Origin: Ktedonobacteria bacterium
GTDB lineage: Bacteria; Chloroflexota; Ktedonobacteria; Ktedonobacterales; JACDGC01
DNA: 64,000 nt
Direction of reading: 5' to 3'
Assembly: GCA_027459785.1 (NCBI GenBank)
Contig: DAIDGU010000016.1
Span: forward strand, 1 to 64,000
The position numbers and the translations under genes are program-made. Shown one piece after another: positions 42,514 through 51,401 of this stretch. The first letter of the stretch is position 1. Each line of letters begins with the position of its first letter. The notes under the pieces are model-generated. The model was not told where the DNA came from. It ran no database searches and saw nothing but the letters and a program-made list of their open reading frames with translations.

Positions 42514-44200
42514 CGGCCCCACCCCCCGGCCCCCTCCCCATCTCTGATGGAGAGGGGGTAAGCAGCGGTTGCGGCTGATCGGCAAGATCCACGCGATCAA
42601 GGTTCACTGTCTGATCTCCCCTCTCCATCCGCAGATGGGATGTAGGGGCGATGCCTTGTGCTCGCCCTGGGGGTGGGGCCGCCGGGGGTGGGGCCGCCGG
42701 GACGGCGAAGGGCGTCAAGTGGCGCACGAAATGGCGCGCGATCACGTCGCCATAGCTCGCCTGGTTAGCGCGCAGGACGGCGAAGAACTGATCGTGGAAC
42801 TCGTCCAGCGTCGAGCCGTAGGTCACATGCACGATCTGGCGCACGTGATGGTTGTCGAGCAGCGCGGGCAGGTCGCCCGCCGGAAGATGATCGACATCCG
42901 GCAGGCGTGCCACCTCCGCCGACACATGATACGTCGCGCGGTCGATCGGATAGCGCGCGGCGGCGAAGCGCACGATTGCCCGGAAGAGCGCGGGATCGGC
43001 GGCGGCGATGACGCGCAGCGCCTCCACATAGCTCGTTCCCGCCGTCTTCAGATGCCCCACGCCATGCGTCGCCGCCACGAAGAGCGGGTAGGTGCTGAGC
43101 TTGTCGGAGCCGGAATGCAGGCTCAGCTTATACGGCCCCAACACCCGCGCGATCTGCGCATGCAGGTTGAGATCCGCCGCTAGCGCGTCCAGGTCGCCGA
43201 TGTAGTCCGTCCCCTTCTCGAAGGCACCGACGAAGCGCGGGGCCAGGCTGACCCACTGCACACCCAGCCGCCGCAGTTCGCTGGCGAAGATGATGTGTTC
43301 CGCGCCGGTCGTCGGCGTCGCCGTCTCATCCACCGAGACTTCGAGTTCGCTGGGGATGTTTTTGGCGGCAAGGTGGCGATACATTGTGGCGACATGCGCG
43401 ATGGCCGCGCCGTACTTCACGGCGGCGCGCACCACCTCCGCTTCGGTCAGCGTCAGGGCGCGATCCTCCAGATCGATCCGCTGGCCCGCATAGGCGCGCA
43501 GAAAGTCCGCCGGTGTCGTCGCCAGCCGGTCCCACGGCACCGTCGCTAACTTGCTGTGCAGCGTCGCCGGATCGTCGCCGTCGGCAGCGTCATCCACGTG
43601 CGCGCCGGGATCGATGGTATAGAGCGAGTAGCCCACGGCGGCACAGGCGTCGATATCCTCCGGCGTCTTCAGGTGATCGGCGTCGGCACCCACGCTGCCC
43701 TGCCAGCCGGCGGCGAAAGCGCCCCACGTGGCATCGTCCAGCACGTCGGCGGGCGTGCGGTGCGTGCGCCCCATCTCGCGCATCGACTGCTGGGCGAAGA
43801 TCGGCGCGATGGTGGCTCCCGGCGCTGCCGCCAGGACCGCGCGCAGCGCGCGGATGTGGCCGGGCGTCGCCAGTCCCAGCCGGTCGCCGAACCCCGCCGA
43901 GGTGTGTTGTCCGATGGGCGCGGGGGCCAACCACGGCAGCCGCCCGCGCAGCCAGCGCGCTGTCGCGCCATCAGCCGGGGCCAGCACCAAGACGCGCTCA
44001 TCGCGTTCGCCGCCCCGCGCGCCCGCCAGTTCCGCCAGCGCCGGATCGTCCGGCGTCGCCAGCACCGCCAGGTGCCGCACGCCGTCGGCTTCCTCTAACC
44101 AAAGCGCCGCGCCAGCATCGGCGACGAATGACGCCGGCACGAATGCCGCGCCGCGCCACGCCTGGCACGCCTCAGATGAAATGCTCGTTTCCATCGCCAT
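42506..44200 (-). CDS. Tagaturonate epimerase family protein (UxaE-like) with repeat-derived C-terminus
   Basis: A 564-residue protein. Residues 1 to about 500 match the tagaturonate/fructuronate epimerase (UxaE) family: MREMGRTHRTPADVLDDATW near 142-161, ELEVSVDETATPTTGAEHII near 281-300, YKLSLHSGSDKLSTYPLFVA near 347-366 and LDNHHVRQIVHVTYGS near 440-455. The His, Asp and Glu residues fit the family's metal site. The last 60 residues are Pro/Arg/Gly-rich, and the DNA here contains repeats (42514-42707), so the tail is probably not part of the fold. It is the third gene of an operon with a ROK regulator, an IolB-family isomerase and an SDR. GGGAG precedes the start. Confidence 0.9.
   Translation of the reverse strand: MAMETSISSEACQAWRGAAFVPASFVADAGAALWLEEADGVRHLAVLATPDDPALAELAGARGGERDERVLVLAPADGATARWLRGRLPWLAPAPIGQHTSAGFGDRLGLATPGHIRALRAVLAAAPGATIAPIFAQQSMREMGRTHRTPADVLDDATWGAFAAGWQGSVGADADHLKTPEDIDACAAVGYSLYTIDPGAHVDDAADGDDPATLHSKLATVPWDRLATTPADFLRAYAGQRIDLEDRALTLTEAEVVRAAVKYGAAIAHVATMYRHLAAKNIPSELEVSVDETATPTTGAEHIIFASELRRLGVQWVSLAPRFVGAFEKGTDYIGDLDALAADLNLHAQIARVLGPYKLSLHSGSDKLSTYPLFVAATHGVGHLKTAGTSYVEALRVIAAADPALFRAIVRFAAARYPIDRATYHVSAEVARLPDVDHLPAGDLPALLDNHHVRQIVHVTYGSTLDEFHDQFFAVLRANQASYGDVIARHFVRHLTPFAVPAAPPPAAPPPGRAQGIAPTSHLRMERGDQTVNLDRVDLADQPQPLLTPSPSEMGRGPGGGADV
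42514..42707. repeat. Repeat-derived DNA at the end of the epimerase-like gene
   Basis: Contains CCCCTCCCCATCTCTGATGG then AGAGGGGGT, a palindrome common in dispersed form in many genomes, then CCCTCTCCATCCGCAGATGG, GTAGGGGCGATGCCTTGTGC-TCGCCC (related to family D) and a doubled GGGGGTGGGGCCGCC. It keeps the gene open to a new stop that now overlaps the next start. Confidence 0.6.
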
Positions 44201-44236
44201 CTGTTGCTCCCATTTATGCGCAATACTGGTGGACCC

Positions 44237-45079
44237 CTAGCGCGGCAGATCGCGCGCCGTCCCCGGATCGGTCTTGATCCAGGTGTGGTCTGGGTCGTCG
44301 TGGGGGTGCATCTCGCGCACCGGACCGGCCATGAACCACAGGTAATACACGTCGTAGCCGGGCGGGGCGGCGACCGGATGGTAGCCATAGGGCATGATCG
44401 TCACGTCGTTGTCGCGCACAATCGCCGCCGTGTTCATCGCGTCGAACGGGCTGTCGGCGCGCGTGTACCAGCCCTGGATGCCGAAGCCCGTTGCCGGGCG
44501 GATCTTGAAGATGTAGAGTTCTTCTTGCTGCACCTCGTCCGGCAGGTCCAGCGTGTCGTGCTTGTGCGGCGGAAAGCTGGACCACTTGCCGGCGGGGGTG
44601 AAGGTTTCGCCGATGATCAGCCGTTGTGCCTGAGAATTGGTGACGCCGAGGATATCGTGGACGTAGCGCCGGAAATCGCCCTGCCCGACCTCACGCGCCA
44701 CCACCTGCGGCGGGCGCACCACCTGCACCGGATGCACCTCCGTCGCGCGGCAGCGACAGATGGCGGCCTCCACGCCCTGCGGCCCCGCCGTAATGGTGAA
44801 CGCTGATTGGATGGGCAAATACACGCCGGTGGCGCGGCCATCGAAGACGCTCGCCCGGCCCCCCAGGTCGTCAAACACCTGGCCGCCGGTGCGCAGGGTG
44901 GCGCTACCACTGAGCAGCACCACGCCCACTTCATCGTCGCCCGTTGCCGCCGTGTATGCCGCGCCAGGAGCCAGGCGCAGCATGGCGAAGTCGAGGTCGC
45001 GCAGGGGATCGCGCCCCGGCGTCACCAATTGGGTCAGGCCCGGCTCCGCCGGGTAGTGATAGGTCAGTTGCATACCCAT
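44237..45079 (-). CDS. iolB: IolB-family isomerase (5-deoxy-glucuronate isomerase-like)
   Basis: A bicupin of 280 residues closely resembling IolB, which isomerises 5-deoxy-D-glucuronate in inositol breakdown. The metal site is in KWSSFPPHKHDTLD (about 164-177), with a Glu in EVQQEELYIFK and a His in YGYHPVAAPPGYDVYYLWFM (near 229-248). No other iol gene is present. The neighbours are an UxaE-like epimerase and an SDR, so here it may serve as the aldose-ketose uronate isomerase instead of UxaC; that is inference from context. The ATG at 45079 follows GGAAG by six bases. It starts 10 bases after the ROK regulator gene. Confidence 0.88.
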   Translation of the reverse strand: MGMQLTYHYPAEPGLTQLVTPGRDPLRDLDFAMLRLAPGAAYTAATGDDEVGVVLLSGSATLRTGGQVFDDLGGRASVFDGRATGVYLPIQSAFTITAGPQGVEAAICRCRATEVHPVQVVRPPQVVAREVGQGDFRRYVHDILGVTNSQAQRLIIGETFTPAGKWSSFPPHKHDTLDLPDEVQQEELYIFKIRPATGFGIQGWYTRADSPFDAMNTAAIVRDNDVTIMPYGYHPVAAPPGYDVYYLWFMAGPVREMHPHDDPDHTWIKTDPGTARDLPR

Positions 45080-45089
45080 GATCGGCTTC

Positions 45090-46358
45090 CTACTTGTAGA
45101 CTGGGGCGGTGGTGGTGGCCAGCGTGTGTAAGGCGCGGCCATCACGGAAAACGGCATCCAGAACCGTGGCGACGCCGCCCAGCGCGACCGCATTGCTGCC
45201 CAGCGCGCCCGCGATGACACGGGTGTGGGCGCGTGGCGTGGGCAGGCTGTGGGCGAGCACGGTGTCGCGGAGCGGCGCGAGGATGAGTTCGCCCGCGCGC
45301 AAGGTGCTGCCATTCACCACGATGAGTACCGGACTGATGAAATTGACGAGACCGGCGACGACGGCCCCGATGCTCGCGCCCGCGCGGTGCAGCGCCGCCA
45401 GCGCCACGGCATCTCCTGCCTGGGCCAATTGCAACACTGTCACGATGTCTTGCACGGCGGGTTGGCGGGCGCGCACATACTCGATGATCGCCGCCTTTCC
45501 GGCGAAAACTTCCAGGCAACCGGTATTACCACAGAGACAGATCGGGCCATGCGGATCGACGACCATGTGGCCGATCTCGCCCGCGCTGCCGGCCCCGCCG
45601 CGATACACCTGGCCGTTCAGCACGAGGCCGCCGCCGATGCCGGTGCCGACGCGCACATACAGCATGCTCTCCACGTCGCGCGCGTTGCCGTAACGGCTTT
45701 CGCCCAGCGCGCCCAGTTTCGCGTTGTTATCAAGATAGATGGGCAGATCGACCAATTCCCGGATGCGCTGAAGCGCATTCGTGCCGATCCAGCCGGGGAT
45801 GGTCGGGGCCAGGCACACGCCGTCGGTTACGATGCCGGGCATGCCGATGCCCACGCCGATCACCTTGGCCCACGGGATGCCTTGCGCCATAATGAAGGTG
45901 CGGATGGCGTCGGCCAGCAGCGGCAAACAGGTGTCCGGCCCCTGATAGGCGGGAAAGGGAACTTCGGTACGCCCCAGGATGTTCGCGCTCAGGTCGGTGA
46001 CGACCATGATCAGCCGGTGCCGGCCCAGCGCGATGCCAATGATCGTGGCGACATCCGCGTTGAAATGCACCGGCACGACCCGCCGCCCGCCGCTCGTATC
46101 CGCCCGCTCGCTGCCGCTCTCCCGCACCAGTCCCTCCGCCAGCAGATCATCAATGATGTTGCCGATGGTCGTGCGCGAAAGGCCGGTCTGGCGGGCGATC
46201 TCGGCGCGGGGGCTGCCCCCATGTTCGCGCACGTAGTTGAGCACCAGCAACCAGTTCGACTCGCGCATCAATTGCAGATCGGTGCCACGCCCCGCAAGCG
46301 CCAGGCGTTCGTCGCGGTCGTGCAGCCCATGTATGGTGCGGCCAGCGATGCGGCTCAT
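45090..46358 (-). CDS. ROK family transcriptional regulator
   Basis: A 422-residue NagC/XylR-type repressor. The N-terminal winged helix (about 30-95) has SPRAEIARQTGLSRTTIGNI near 49-68. The ROK sugar-binding domain has the glycine-rich VRVGTGIGGGLV near 232-243, GHMVVDPHGPICLCGNTGCL near 263-282 with the zinc-binding CxCGxxGCxE, and ASIGAVVAGLVNFISP near 329-344. It is the first gene of the uronate-type operon and most likely represses it, being released by a uronate or its ketose. A consensus promoter with an overlapping inverted repeat lies upstream (46384-46423). GGGAGGTG precedes the ATG by six bases. Confidence 0.93.
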   Translation of the reverse strand: MSRIAGRTIHGLHDRDERLALAGRGTDLQLMRESNWLLVLNYVREHGGSPRAEIARQTGLSRTTIGNIIDDLLAEGLVRESGSERADTSGGRRVVPVHFNADVATIIGIALGRHRLIMVVTDLSANILGRTEVPFPAYQGPDTCLPLLADAIRTFIMAQGIPWAKVIGVGIGMPGIVTDGVCLAPTIPGWIGTNALQRIRELVDLPIYLDNNAKLGALGESRYGNARDVESMLYVRVGTGIGGGLVLNGQVYRGGAGSAGEIGHMVVDPHGPICLCGNTGCLEVFAGKAAIIEYVRARQPAVQDIVTVLQLAQAGDAVALAALHRAGASIGAVVAGLVNFISPVLIVVNGSTLRAGELILAPLRDTVLAHSLPTPRAHTRVIAGALGSNAVALGGVATVLDAVFRDGRALHTLATTTAPVYK

Positions 46359-46383
46359 GCGTCACACCTCCCTCTGGAGGAAC

Positions 46384-46423
46384 AGTATACCTGGGCGTTC
46401 GGTAAGTTGTCAAGACAGTTGAC
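46384..46423 (-). promoter_or_regulatory. Sigma-70 promoter and candidate ROK operator
   Basis: On the minus strand TTGACA (46413-46408), 18 bases, TATACT (46389-46384), a near-consensus promoter. GTCAA-CTGTC-TTGAC (46423-46409) is an inverted repeat of five bases with a five-base spacer that overlaps the -35 box, a good position for a repressor. It lies 26 bases upstream of the ROK gene start. Confidence 0.7.
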
Positions 46424-46540
46424 GGATCAAATTGAATAACACATCAGCTCTTTTGATCAACAAGAAGGCCGCGCGCTCAGCCCTTCTTTGACTCACGCAC
46501 CCCATACACCAGCCAATCCACCGGACTAAAATTCCTCCGT

Positions 46541-47830
46541 TCATGCGGCAGTCTCCGTTTGTGCATCCTGCTTGCCCCGCACAAAGACCACGATGAAGAC
46601 CATAGCCAAAGCTATCACCGCCGCATTTGCCCAGTACGGAAATGGTGTACCCAACTGCGTGTACAGCACTCCCCCCAGTATGGGGCCGATGGTCATTGCT
46701 AATGCCGAGATGGACTGAGACCCGCCTTGCACCATTCCCTGTTGCCGTGGATTGATGGCGCGCGACAGCAAGCCGGCCAGGGCTGGTTCGGCCAACCCGC
46801 CGCAACCCGCGAAGAGGATGATCGCCACGATCAGCACCACGGGCGATGCGACAAATGCCACCGAACTGAACAGCAGATAGCTGAGGCTGACCCCTACCAG
46901 CGCCACGAGCGACTGGCGCACCTCGCCCAGCCGGGGCAGCAGGCGTGGCACCAACAATCCCTGCACGATGATATCCGTCAATCCCACCCCCAGCGAACTC
47001 AGGCCGAGTTGCACCGGATTCCAATGGAGCTGCTCGAAAGCGAGTACCCCCATCGTTGCGAGCAAGATCGAGAACGGGAGATAGTAGCAGAATCCTATCA
47101 CCAAAAGCCAGCGAATCCGCGAAATGCCAAAGACTATCGCCAGTTGCTTGAAGGGATTGAGATCGCCGATGCTCACCTGCGTGGCGCGATGCTCAGGCTG
47201 CAAACTCTCTGGCAAGACGAAGAAACCAAAGAGCAGATTGATCAGTGTCACGCCTGCCGCTAGATAGATCGGCGTATGCAAGCTGATCTTTGCCGCAAAG
47301 CCGCCGATGGCGGGGCCAAGGATGAACCCAATGCCCGTGATTGCGCCCAGACGGCCAAAGAATGCGCCGCGCTTTTCGGGTGACACTACATCGCCGACAT
47401 ACGCGAAAAGGATGCTGAAGTTGCCGCCCGTCAACCCATCGATGATGCGCCCCAGGAAAAAGACCCACAAGGCACCACCGAGGCCAAACAGCAGATAGCC
47501 AATCACCGATCCCAACAAACAGCATAGCAAGATGGGGCGTCGCCCAAAGCGGTCACTCAGCAGCCCCAGACCGGGTGCGGCCAAAAATTGACAGGCTGCA
47601 TAAGAAGCCGTGAGCCAGCCCACTACTACCGCTAGATTCCGTAGGTCCGCCACATAGGGCCGCACAATGAAGAGCAGCACCGGACCAAACAGGCCCACCC
47701 CCATCACGTTCAAGAATGCCGTAATGATGAGAAAGGTCTGCGCATGTGGTGAAATGCGCCGCTGTGGCGGCGTCAGCATATTAGCATCGGTCTTTTCGAC
47801 CAGCTCGCGTGGTGTTTCATCGGTCAACAT
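46541..47830 (-). CDS. MFS transporter, DHA1/tetracycline-resistance type
   Basis: A 429-residue, twelve-helix major facilitator. The loop after helix 2, GLLSDRFGRRPILL near 77-90, is the DHA1 motif A. FYSILFAYVGDV-like NFSILFAYVGDVVSPEKRGA near 135-154 and GLGAITGIGFILGPAIGG near 160-174 match the TetA/TCR-type family. A drug or metabolite exporter is predicted. It follows the MalT-like LuxR gene at 47931 on the same strand by 100 bases, so that regulator may control it. GGGAGATACAGCCA precedes the ATG. Confidence 0.9.
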   Translation of the reverse strand: MLTDETPRELVEKTDANMLTPPQRRISPHAQTFLIITAFLNVMGVGLFGPVLLFIVRPYVADLRNLAVVVGWLTASYAACQFLAAPGLGLLSDRFGRRPILLCCLLGSVIGYLLFGLGGALWVFFLGRIIDGLTGGNFSILFAYVGDVVSPEKRGAFFGRLGAITGIGFILGPAIGGFAAKISLHTPIYLAAGVTLINLLFGFFVLPESLQPEHRATQVSIGDLNPFKQLAIVFGISRIRWLLVIGFCYYLPFSILLATMGVLAFEQLHWNPVQLGLSSLGVGLTDIIVQGLLVPRLLPRLGEVRQSLVALVGVSLSYLLFSSVAFVASPVVLIVAIILFAGCGGLAEPALAGLLSRAINPRQQGMVQGGSQSISALAMTIGPILGGVLYTQLGTPFPYWANAAVIALAMVFIVVFVRGKQDAQTETAA

Positions 47831-47930
47831 TGGCTGTATCTCCCTAGCTGCGTGAAGTAACGAGTGCAGTATAGGGAGATGCGTGTCGCGGTCGCCTCAT
47901 CCGGCTGGGTAGTTCGCCTGGGTGATTGCC

Positions 47931-50900
47931 TCAGGTGAGGCGTTTCTGGCGGGCGGCGAGTGTGGCGGCGACCCGATTGTTGACGCCGAGTTTGCGATAA
48001 AGATTTTTGATATGAGCCTTGACGGTGTTGACCGAAACGACCAAATCCCGCGCGATGGCAGGATTCGTTTGCCCCGCGACCAGCAAGCGCAGTACGCGCA
48101 CCTCTTGCGGGCTGAGCGCCTCTGCCTCATCCGAGGCGGGGATGGTTTCGCCGCGTTCCTGGGCAAAGGCTGCCAGCAATCGCTGCACATAGCGCCGCAA
48201 CAACGGTTCGCGCACATGAGGAACGCAATCGTGCAGGCACCGCTCGATCATCTCGCCCCCCTCGACAAAAAGCCGCAGGTAGCCTTCCGGCTGCGTCTGG
48301 GCGAGCAAAGCGCGCACGGTCTCGCGCGCCTCATCAGCACTTTGTTGAGTCATATACACGACCACCAGCCAAAGTCGAACGCTCGCCCCAAAATGGGCGC
48401 GCCCCACGCGCCGCGCCTCATCAGCCAGCGCACGCAATTCTACGAGCGCTTCGGCAAGCTGACCCTGAGCGAGCAGCAGGCGCGCATGCAAGAGTTCTTC
48501 GTACGCCAGAGCAGAGCGTGGAATGTCATCATGCTGAGGGTCGCGTTCCGTCCACCAGTCCTGCACTGCCGCCAGGTTGCCCTGTGCCAAATACATGCCT
48601 GCCCGATGCGCGGCTAATTCACGGACCAGCCGCACGTGCAGTGGCATCGTCATTGGGGTGAGGTGTTCGATCATCGTGGTGAGGTCACGCAGCGCCTGCG
48701 TCGTTTCACCTCGTGCATGGCGCAGCCGTGCTTGCATGGCAATGCCATAACTTTGCACCTCGTCATCCAACATCAGTTGGCTTATTTTCAGCGATTCAAC
48801 GGTCGCCGCCCACGCCGCATCCAACGCATTCCATTCATAGTGCAATTGGGCCAAGGCGATATCAAGGCGTGCAATGTCATCGTGGTCGTCATCAAGACGC
48901 GCCTCTGCAAATACCATCCGAAACTGCTGCTCGGCCCGGTGTAACTCGCCCATTTCCAACAGAATGTAGGCGTGCATGTTCAAGGTGGCCCGCACAAATC
49001 CACGGTTGCCCGTTCCGGCACTGAGCGATTGCGCTTCCAGGATCAGCGCGCGTGATTGGTCCATCGTCTCGGCATACCACGCGCCGATGCTGCGCACCAC
49101 GCTGCGCAAGGCCAGCGATTCCTTGGGCAACCAGGCGAGTGATTGCTCAGCCCACGTGATGGCTTCACGCAACGCGCCACGCTCGCGGGCAATCATCGCA
49201 CGAAAGGCGAAGACCTCTCCCAGCCGCGCGGTGTTGCCTTGGCGCCGCCAACCCTCCTCGGCGTCGCGCAACCTTTGCTCGATGCGCACCAGCGTTTCCA
49301 GAGGAAGGCGACGTACCTGCATCTGCATCAGTTCCGTGGCAGCAAAGATCATGCAGAGCGCCGGATTTCGCCGCAACAACGACTCTGACAGCGCATGAAG
49401 CCAGCCATGCAGCGTGTGAAACTCTTGCATCGTATGAAAATTCGTGCTACTCACGATAAAGAGTTCCGGTCCCACATATCGCTCAATCAACTGCGCGGCG
49501 CGCGGGAGGTCATGGCCCCCAAACGCGGCTTCGATGGCCGCTGGCAGCATCTCATGGGCCGCAAACCAAGCGCTGGCCCGCTGTGACGCCTGAGTGAGCG
49601 TCGCGTCGCCTAGCCGCCGCCGTGCCTCGCGTTGCATCGCCTCTGCGAAGAGCATATGGAAGCGATACCAGGGACCATCTTGCTCCAATCGCTCCAAAAA
49701 AAGACCAGCGCGCTCGATGCCGTCGAGCAGTTGCGCGCTCCCCGTGCGTTCCATCACTGCGTCGCAGAGATCGCCTGTGAGCCGCTGCAACCCGCTCGTC
49801 ATAAGCAAAAAGCGCTGCACCTCCGCCGATTGCGTCTCTAACACTTCAGCGACGAAATAATCACCAAAGAGCCAATGGCTATTCGCCGTCCCGTTGAGCC
49901 ATGCGCGGATGAGTGCCGTGTGTGTGTCGCCATCCAGAGCCAATGCCAGCATCCGCAGCCCCGCCACCCACCCTTCCAGGCGCGTGGCAATCTGCGCCAA
50001 CTCCCCCACTTCCGCCGTGTGCGTTCCTGCTCGCTGCAAGAAAGCCGCTGTCTCTTCTGACGTAAAGCTGAGGTCCGCCGCCGAACAAAGGGTACAGTGA
50101 CCTTGCGCCTGCCACCTTGTAAGGGGAAACGGCGGGTCGCGCCGCGTCATCAGGACGAGATGCATCCCACCTGGCAAATGCTCGATGAAGAAGATGAGCG
50201 CCTCGTGAATCTGTGGCTCGGTGATGACATGGTAATCTTCTAATACCAACACGCCCTGGCAGTCCGCCTGCACGAGATCATTGAGCAGCATCGTCATCAG
50301 TGCCTCTGGCGTGGGGGCTACGAAGGGTGGCAGTGTCGCAGCGTGCAAAAGCGCCAAGGCTGCGCGTCCAATCGTCGGCGCGAATCGCTGACACGCGGCA
50401 ATGAAATAGCGCCAGAAGCGCGCCGGATCGCTGTCACCAGCATCTAGCGCCAGCCAGGCAAAGGCAGACACCTTCCTCGATGTGAGCCATTGGTTGACCA
50501 GGGTCGTCTTGCCGAAACCGGCTGGCGTGGTGATGAGTGTTAGCGCCTCTTCACGCCCGACATCCAGCCGTTGCAACAGCCGCTCGCGCGGCACCAATCC
50601 ACTCCGTAGCCGTGGGGGTTGCAGCTTCGCCGCCAACAAGGGCAATGGTGTTGGCCCAGGCGAGGTCGTAGGGGGCATCGGCACCACTTCGTTCGCAGTC
50701 GCAGCCGGTGGTTGAGCATGCAAAGCGTGCGCCAATTCCTCTAAACGTGCCAGGGTGACATGCTGCGTTCGGCCAGCATAGCGTTTGTTGACGCGCTTCC
50801 CCTCGCGTCGGTACGCATACCAATACCCCGCATCGCTGCCTTGCCGCTGCTCATGCAACACAGTGATATGTCCGCCTTGTCCCTGAAAGGCGAATGCGCG

Positions 50901-51017
50901 GTGCTGCGCCAGCCATGTTCCCCAAATGTCGTCCGTTAGGGGGTGCGTTGTATCCGAGGCATAATATACGGCTTCGGTGGCCTCCCAGCGCACCAGATAG
51001 GCTGCATGTCTTGGCAT
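47931..51017 (-). CDS. MalT-type LuxR family ATP-dependent transcriptional regulator
   Basis: A giant regulator of 1028 residues. An extra N-terminal domain (about 1-100) contains GYWYAYRREGKRVNKRYAGR near 63-82, an arrangement common in Chloroflexota regulators. The STAND-type ATPase part follows (about 125-480), with Walker A TTPAGFGKTTLVNQW near 162-176 and Walker B GVLVLEDYHVI near 254-264. A long TPR-like superhelix fills about 490-940. The LuxR helix-turn-helix is at the C-terminus, with EALSPQEVRVLRLLVAGQTN near 960-979 and NTVKAHIKNLYRKLG. Such proteins sense a ligand through the superhelix and activate transcription. Its likely target is the MFS exporter downstream. Confidence 0.95.
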   Translation of the reverse strand: MPRHAAYLVRWEATEAVYYASDTTHPLTDDIWGTWLAQHRAFAFQGQGGHITVLHEQRQGSDAGYWYAYRREGKRVNKRYAGRTQHVTLARLEELAHALHAQPPAATANEVVPMPPTTSPGPTPLPLLAAKLQPPRLRSGLVPRERLLQRLDVGREEALTLITTPAGFGKTTLVNQWLTSRKVSAFAWLALDAGDSDPARFWRYFIAACQRFAPTIGRAALALLHAATLPPFVAPTPEALMTMLLNDLVQADCQGVLVLEDYHVITEPQIHEALIFFIEHLPGGMHLVLMTRRDPPFPLTRWQAQGHCTLCSAADLSFTSEETAAFLQRAGTHTAEVGELAQIATRLEGWVAGLRMLALALDGDTHTALIRAWLNGTANSHWLFGDYFVAEVLETQSAEVQRFLLMTSGLQRLTGDLCDAVMERTGSAQLLDGIERAGLFLERLEQDGPWYRFHMLFAEAMQREARRRLGDATLTQASQRASAWFAAHEMLPAAIEAAFGGHDLPRAAQLIERYVGPELFIVSSTNFHTMQEFHTLHGWLHALSESLLRRNPALCMIFAATELMQMQVRRLPLETLVRIEQRLRDAEEGWRRQGNTARLGEVFAFRAMIARERGALREAITWAEQSLAWLPKESLALRSVVRSIGAWYAETMDQSRALILEAQSLSAGTGNRGFVRATLNMHAYILLEMGELHRAEQQFRMVFAEARLDDDHDDIARLDIALAQLHYEWNALDAAWAATVESLKISQLMLDDEVQSYGIAMQARLRHARGETTQALRDLTTMIEHLTPMTMPLHVRLVRELAAHRAGMYLAQGNLAAVQDWWTERDPQHDDIPRSALAYEELLHARLLLAQGQLAEALVELRALADEARRVGRAHFGASVRLWLVVVYMTQQSADEARETVRALLAQTQPEGYLRLFVEGGEMIERCLHDCVPHVREPLLRRYVQRLLAAFAQERGETIPASDEAEALSPQEVRVLRLLVAGQTNPAIARDLVVSVNTVKAHIKNLYRKLGVNNRVAATLAARQKRLT

Positions 51018-51401
51018 CGCCTCAATCCCTTACAGAAAGCTCAAAAAGCCGCTGTGCCTTTAGTCCATGCGGATGCACGGGCGTGCGCAGGCTTGAGCCA
51101 GAGGTCGTACCCTTGACAAAAAGGTTGTTCCTCAAAGCATGAACCCAGCATAGCATCACCACACCTTCTGTGACAAGTGTTCCCCAAAACCGGGTACTAT
51201 CTCAAACGCTAGGGAGTTGGTCTTGAACCTTGAGATAAGACGCTTGAATTGGATTGGCAGGTGGATCGTTAGGCGAAGCATCTGACAATTTACCTGACCG
51301 ATGGCATAGCGCCCGCTGTTGGTGGCGACGCGGGCATGCGCTGGAATGATACAATATGGTCAACAGCAACACACCGACATCCCTCCAAAGGACGTATGAT
51401 C
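51018..51401. other. Divergent intergenic region
   Basis: A 384-base gap between the LuxR regulator and the M24 peptidase gene, which diverge. I see no gene, repeat family or clear promoter hexamers. Confidence 0.4.
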
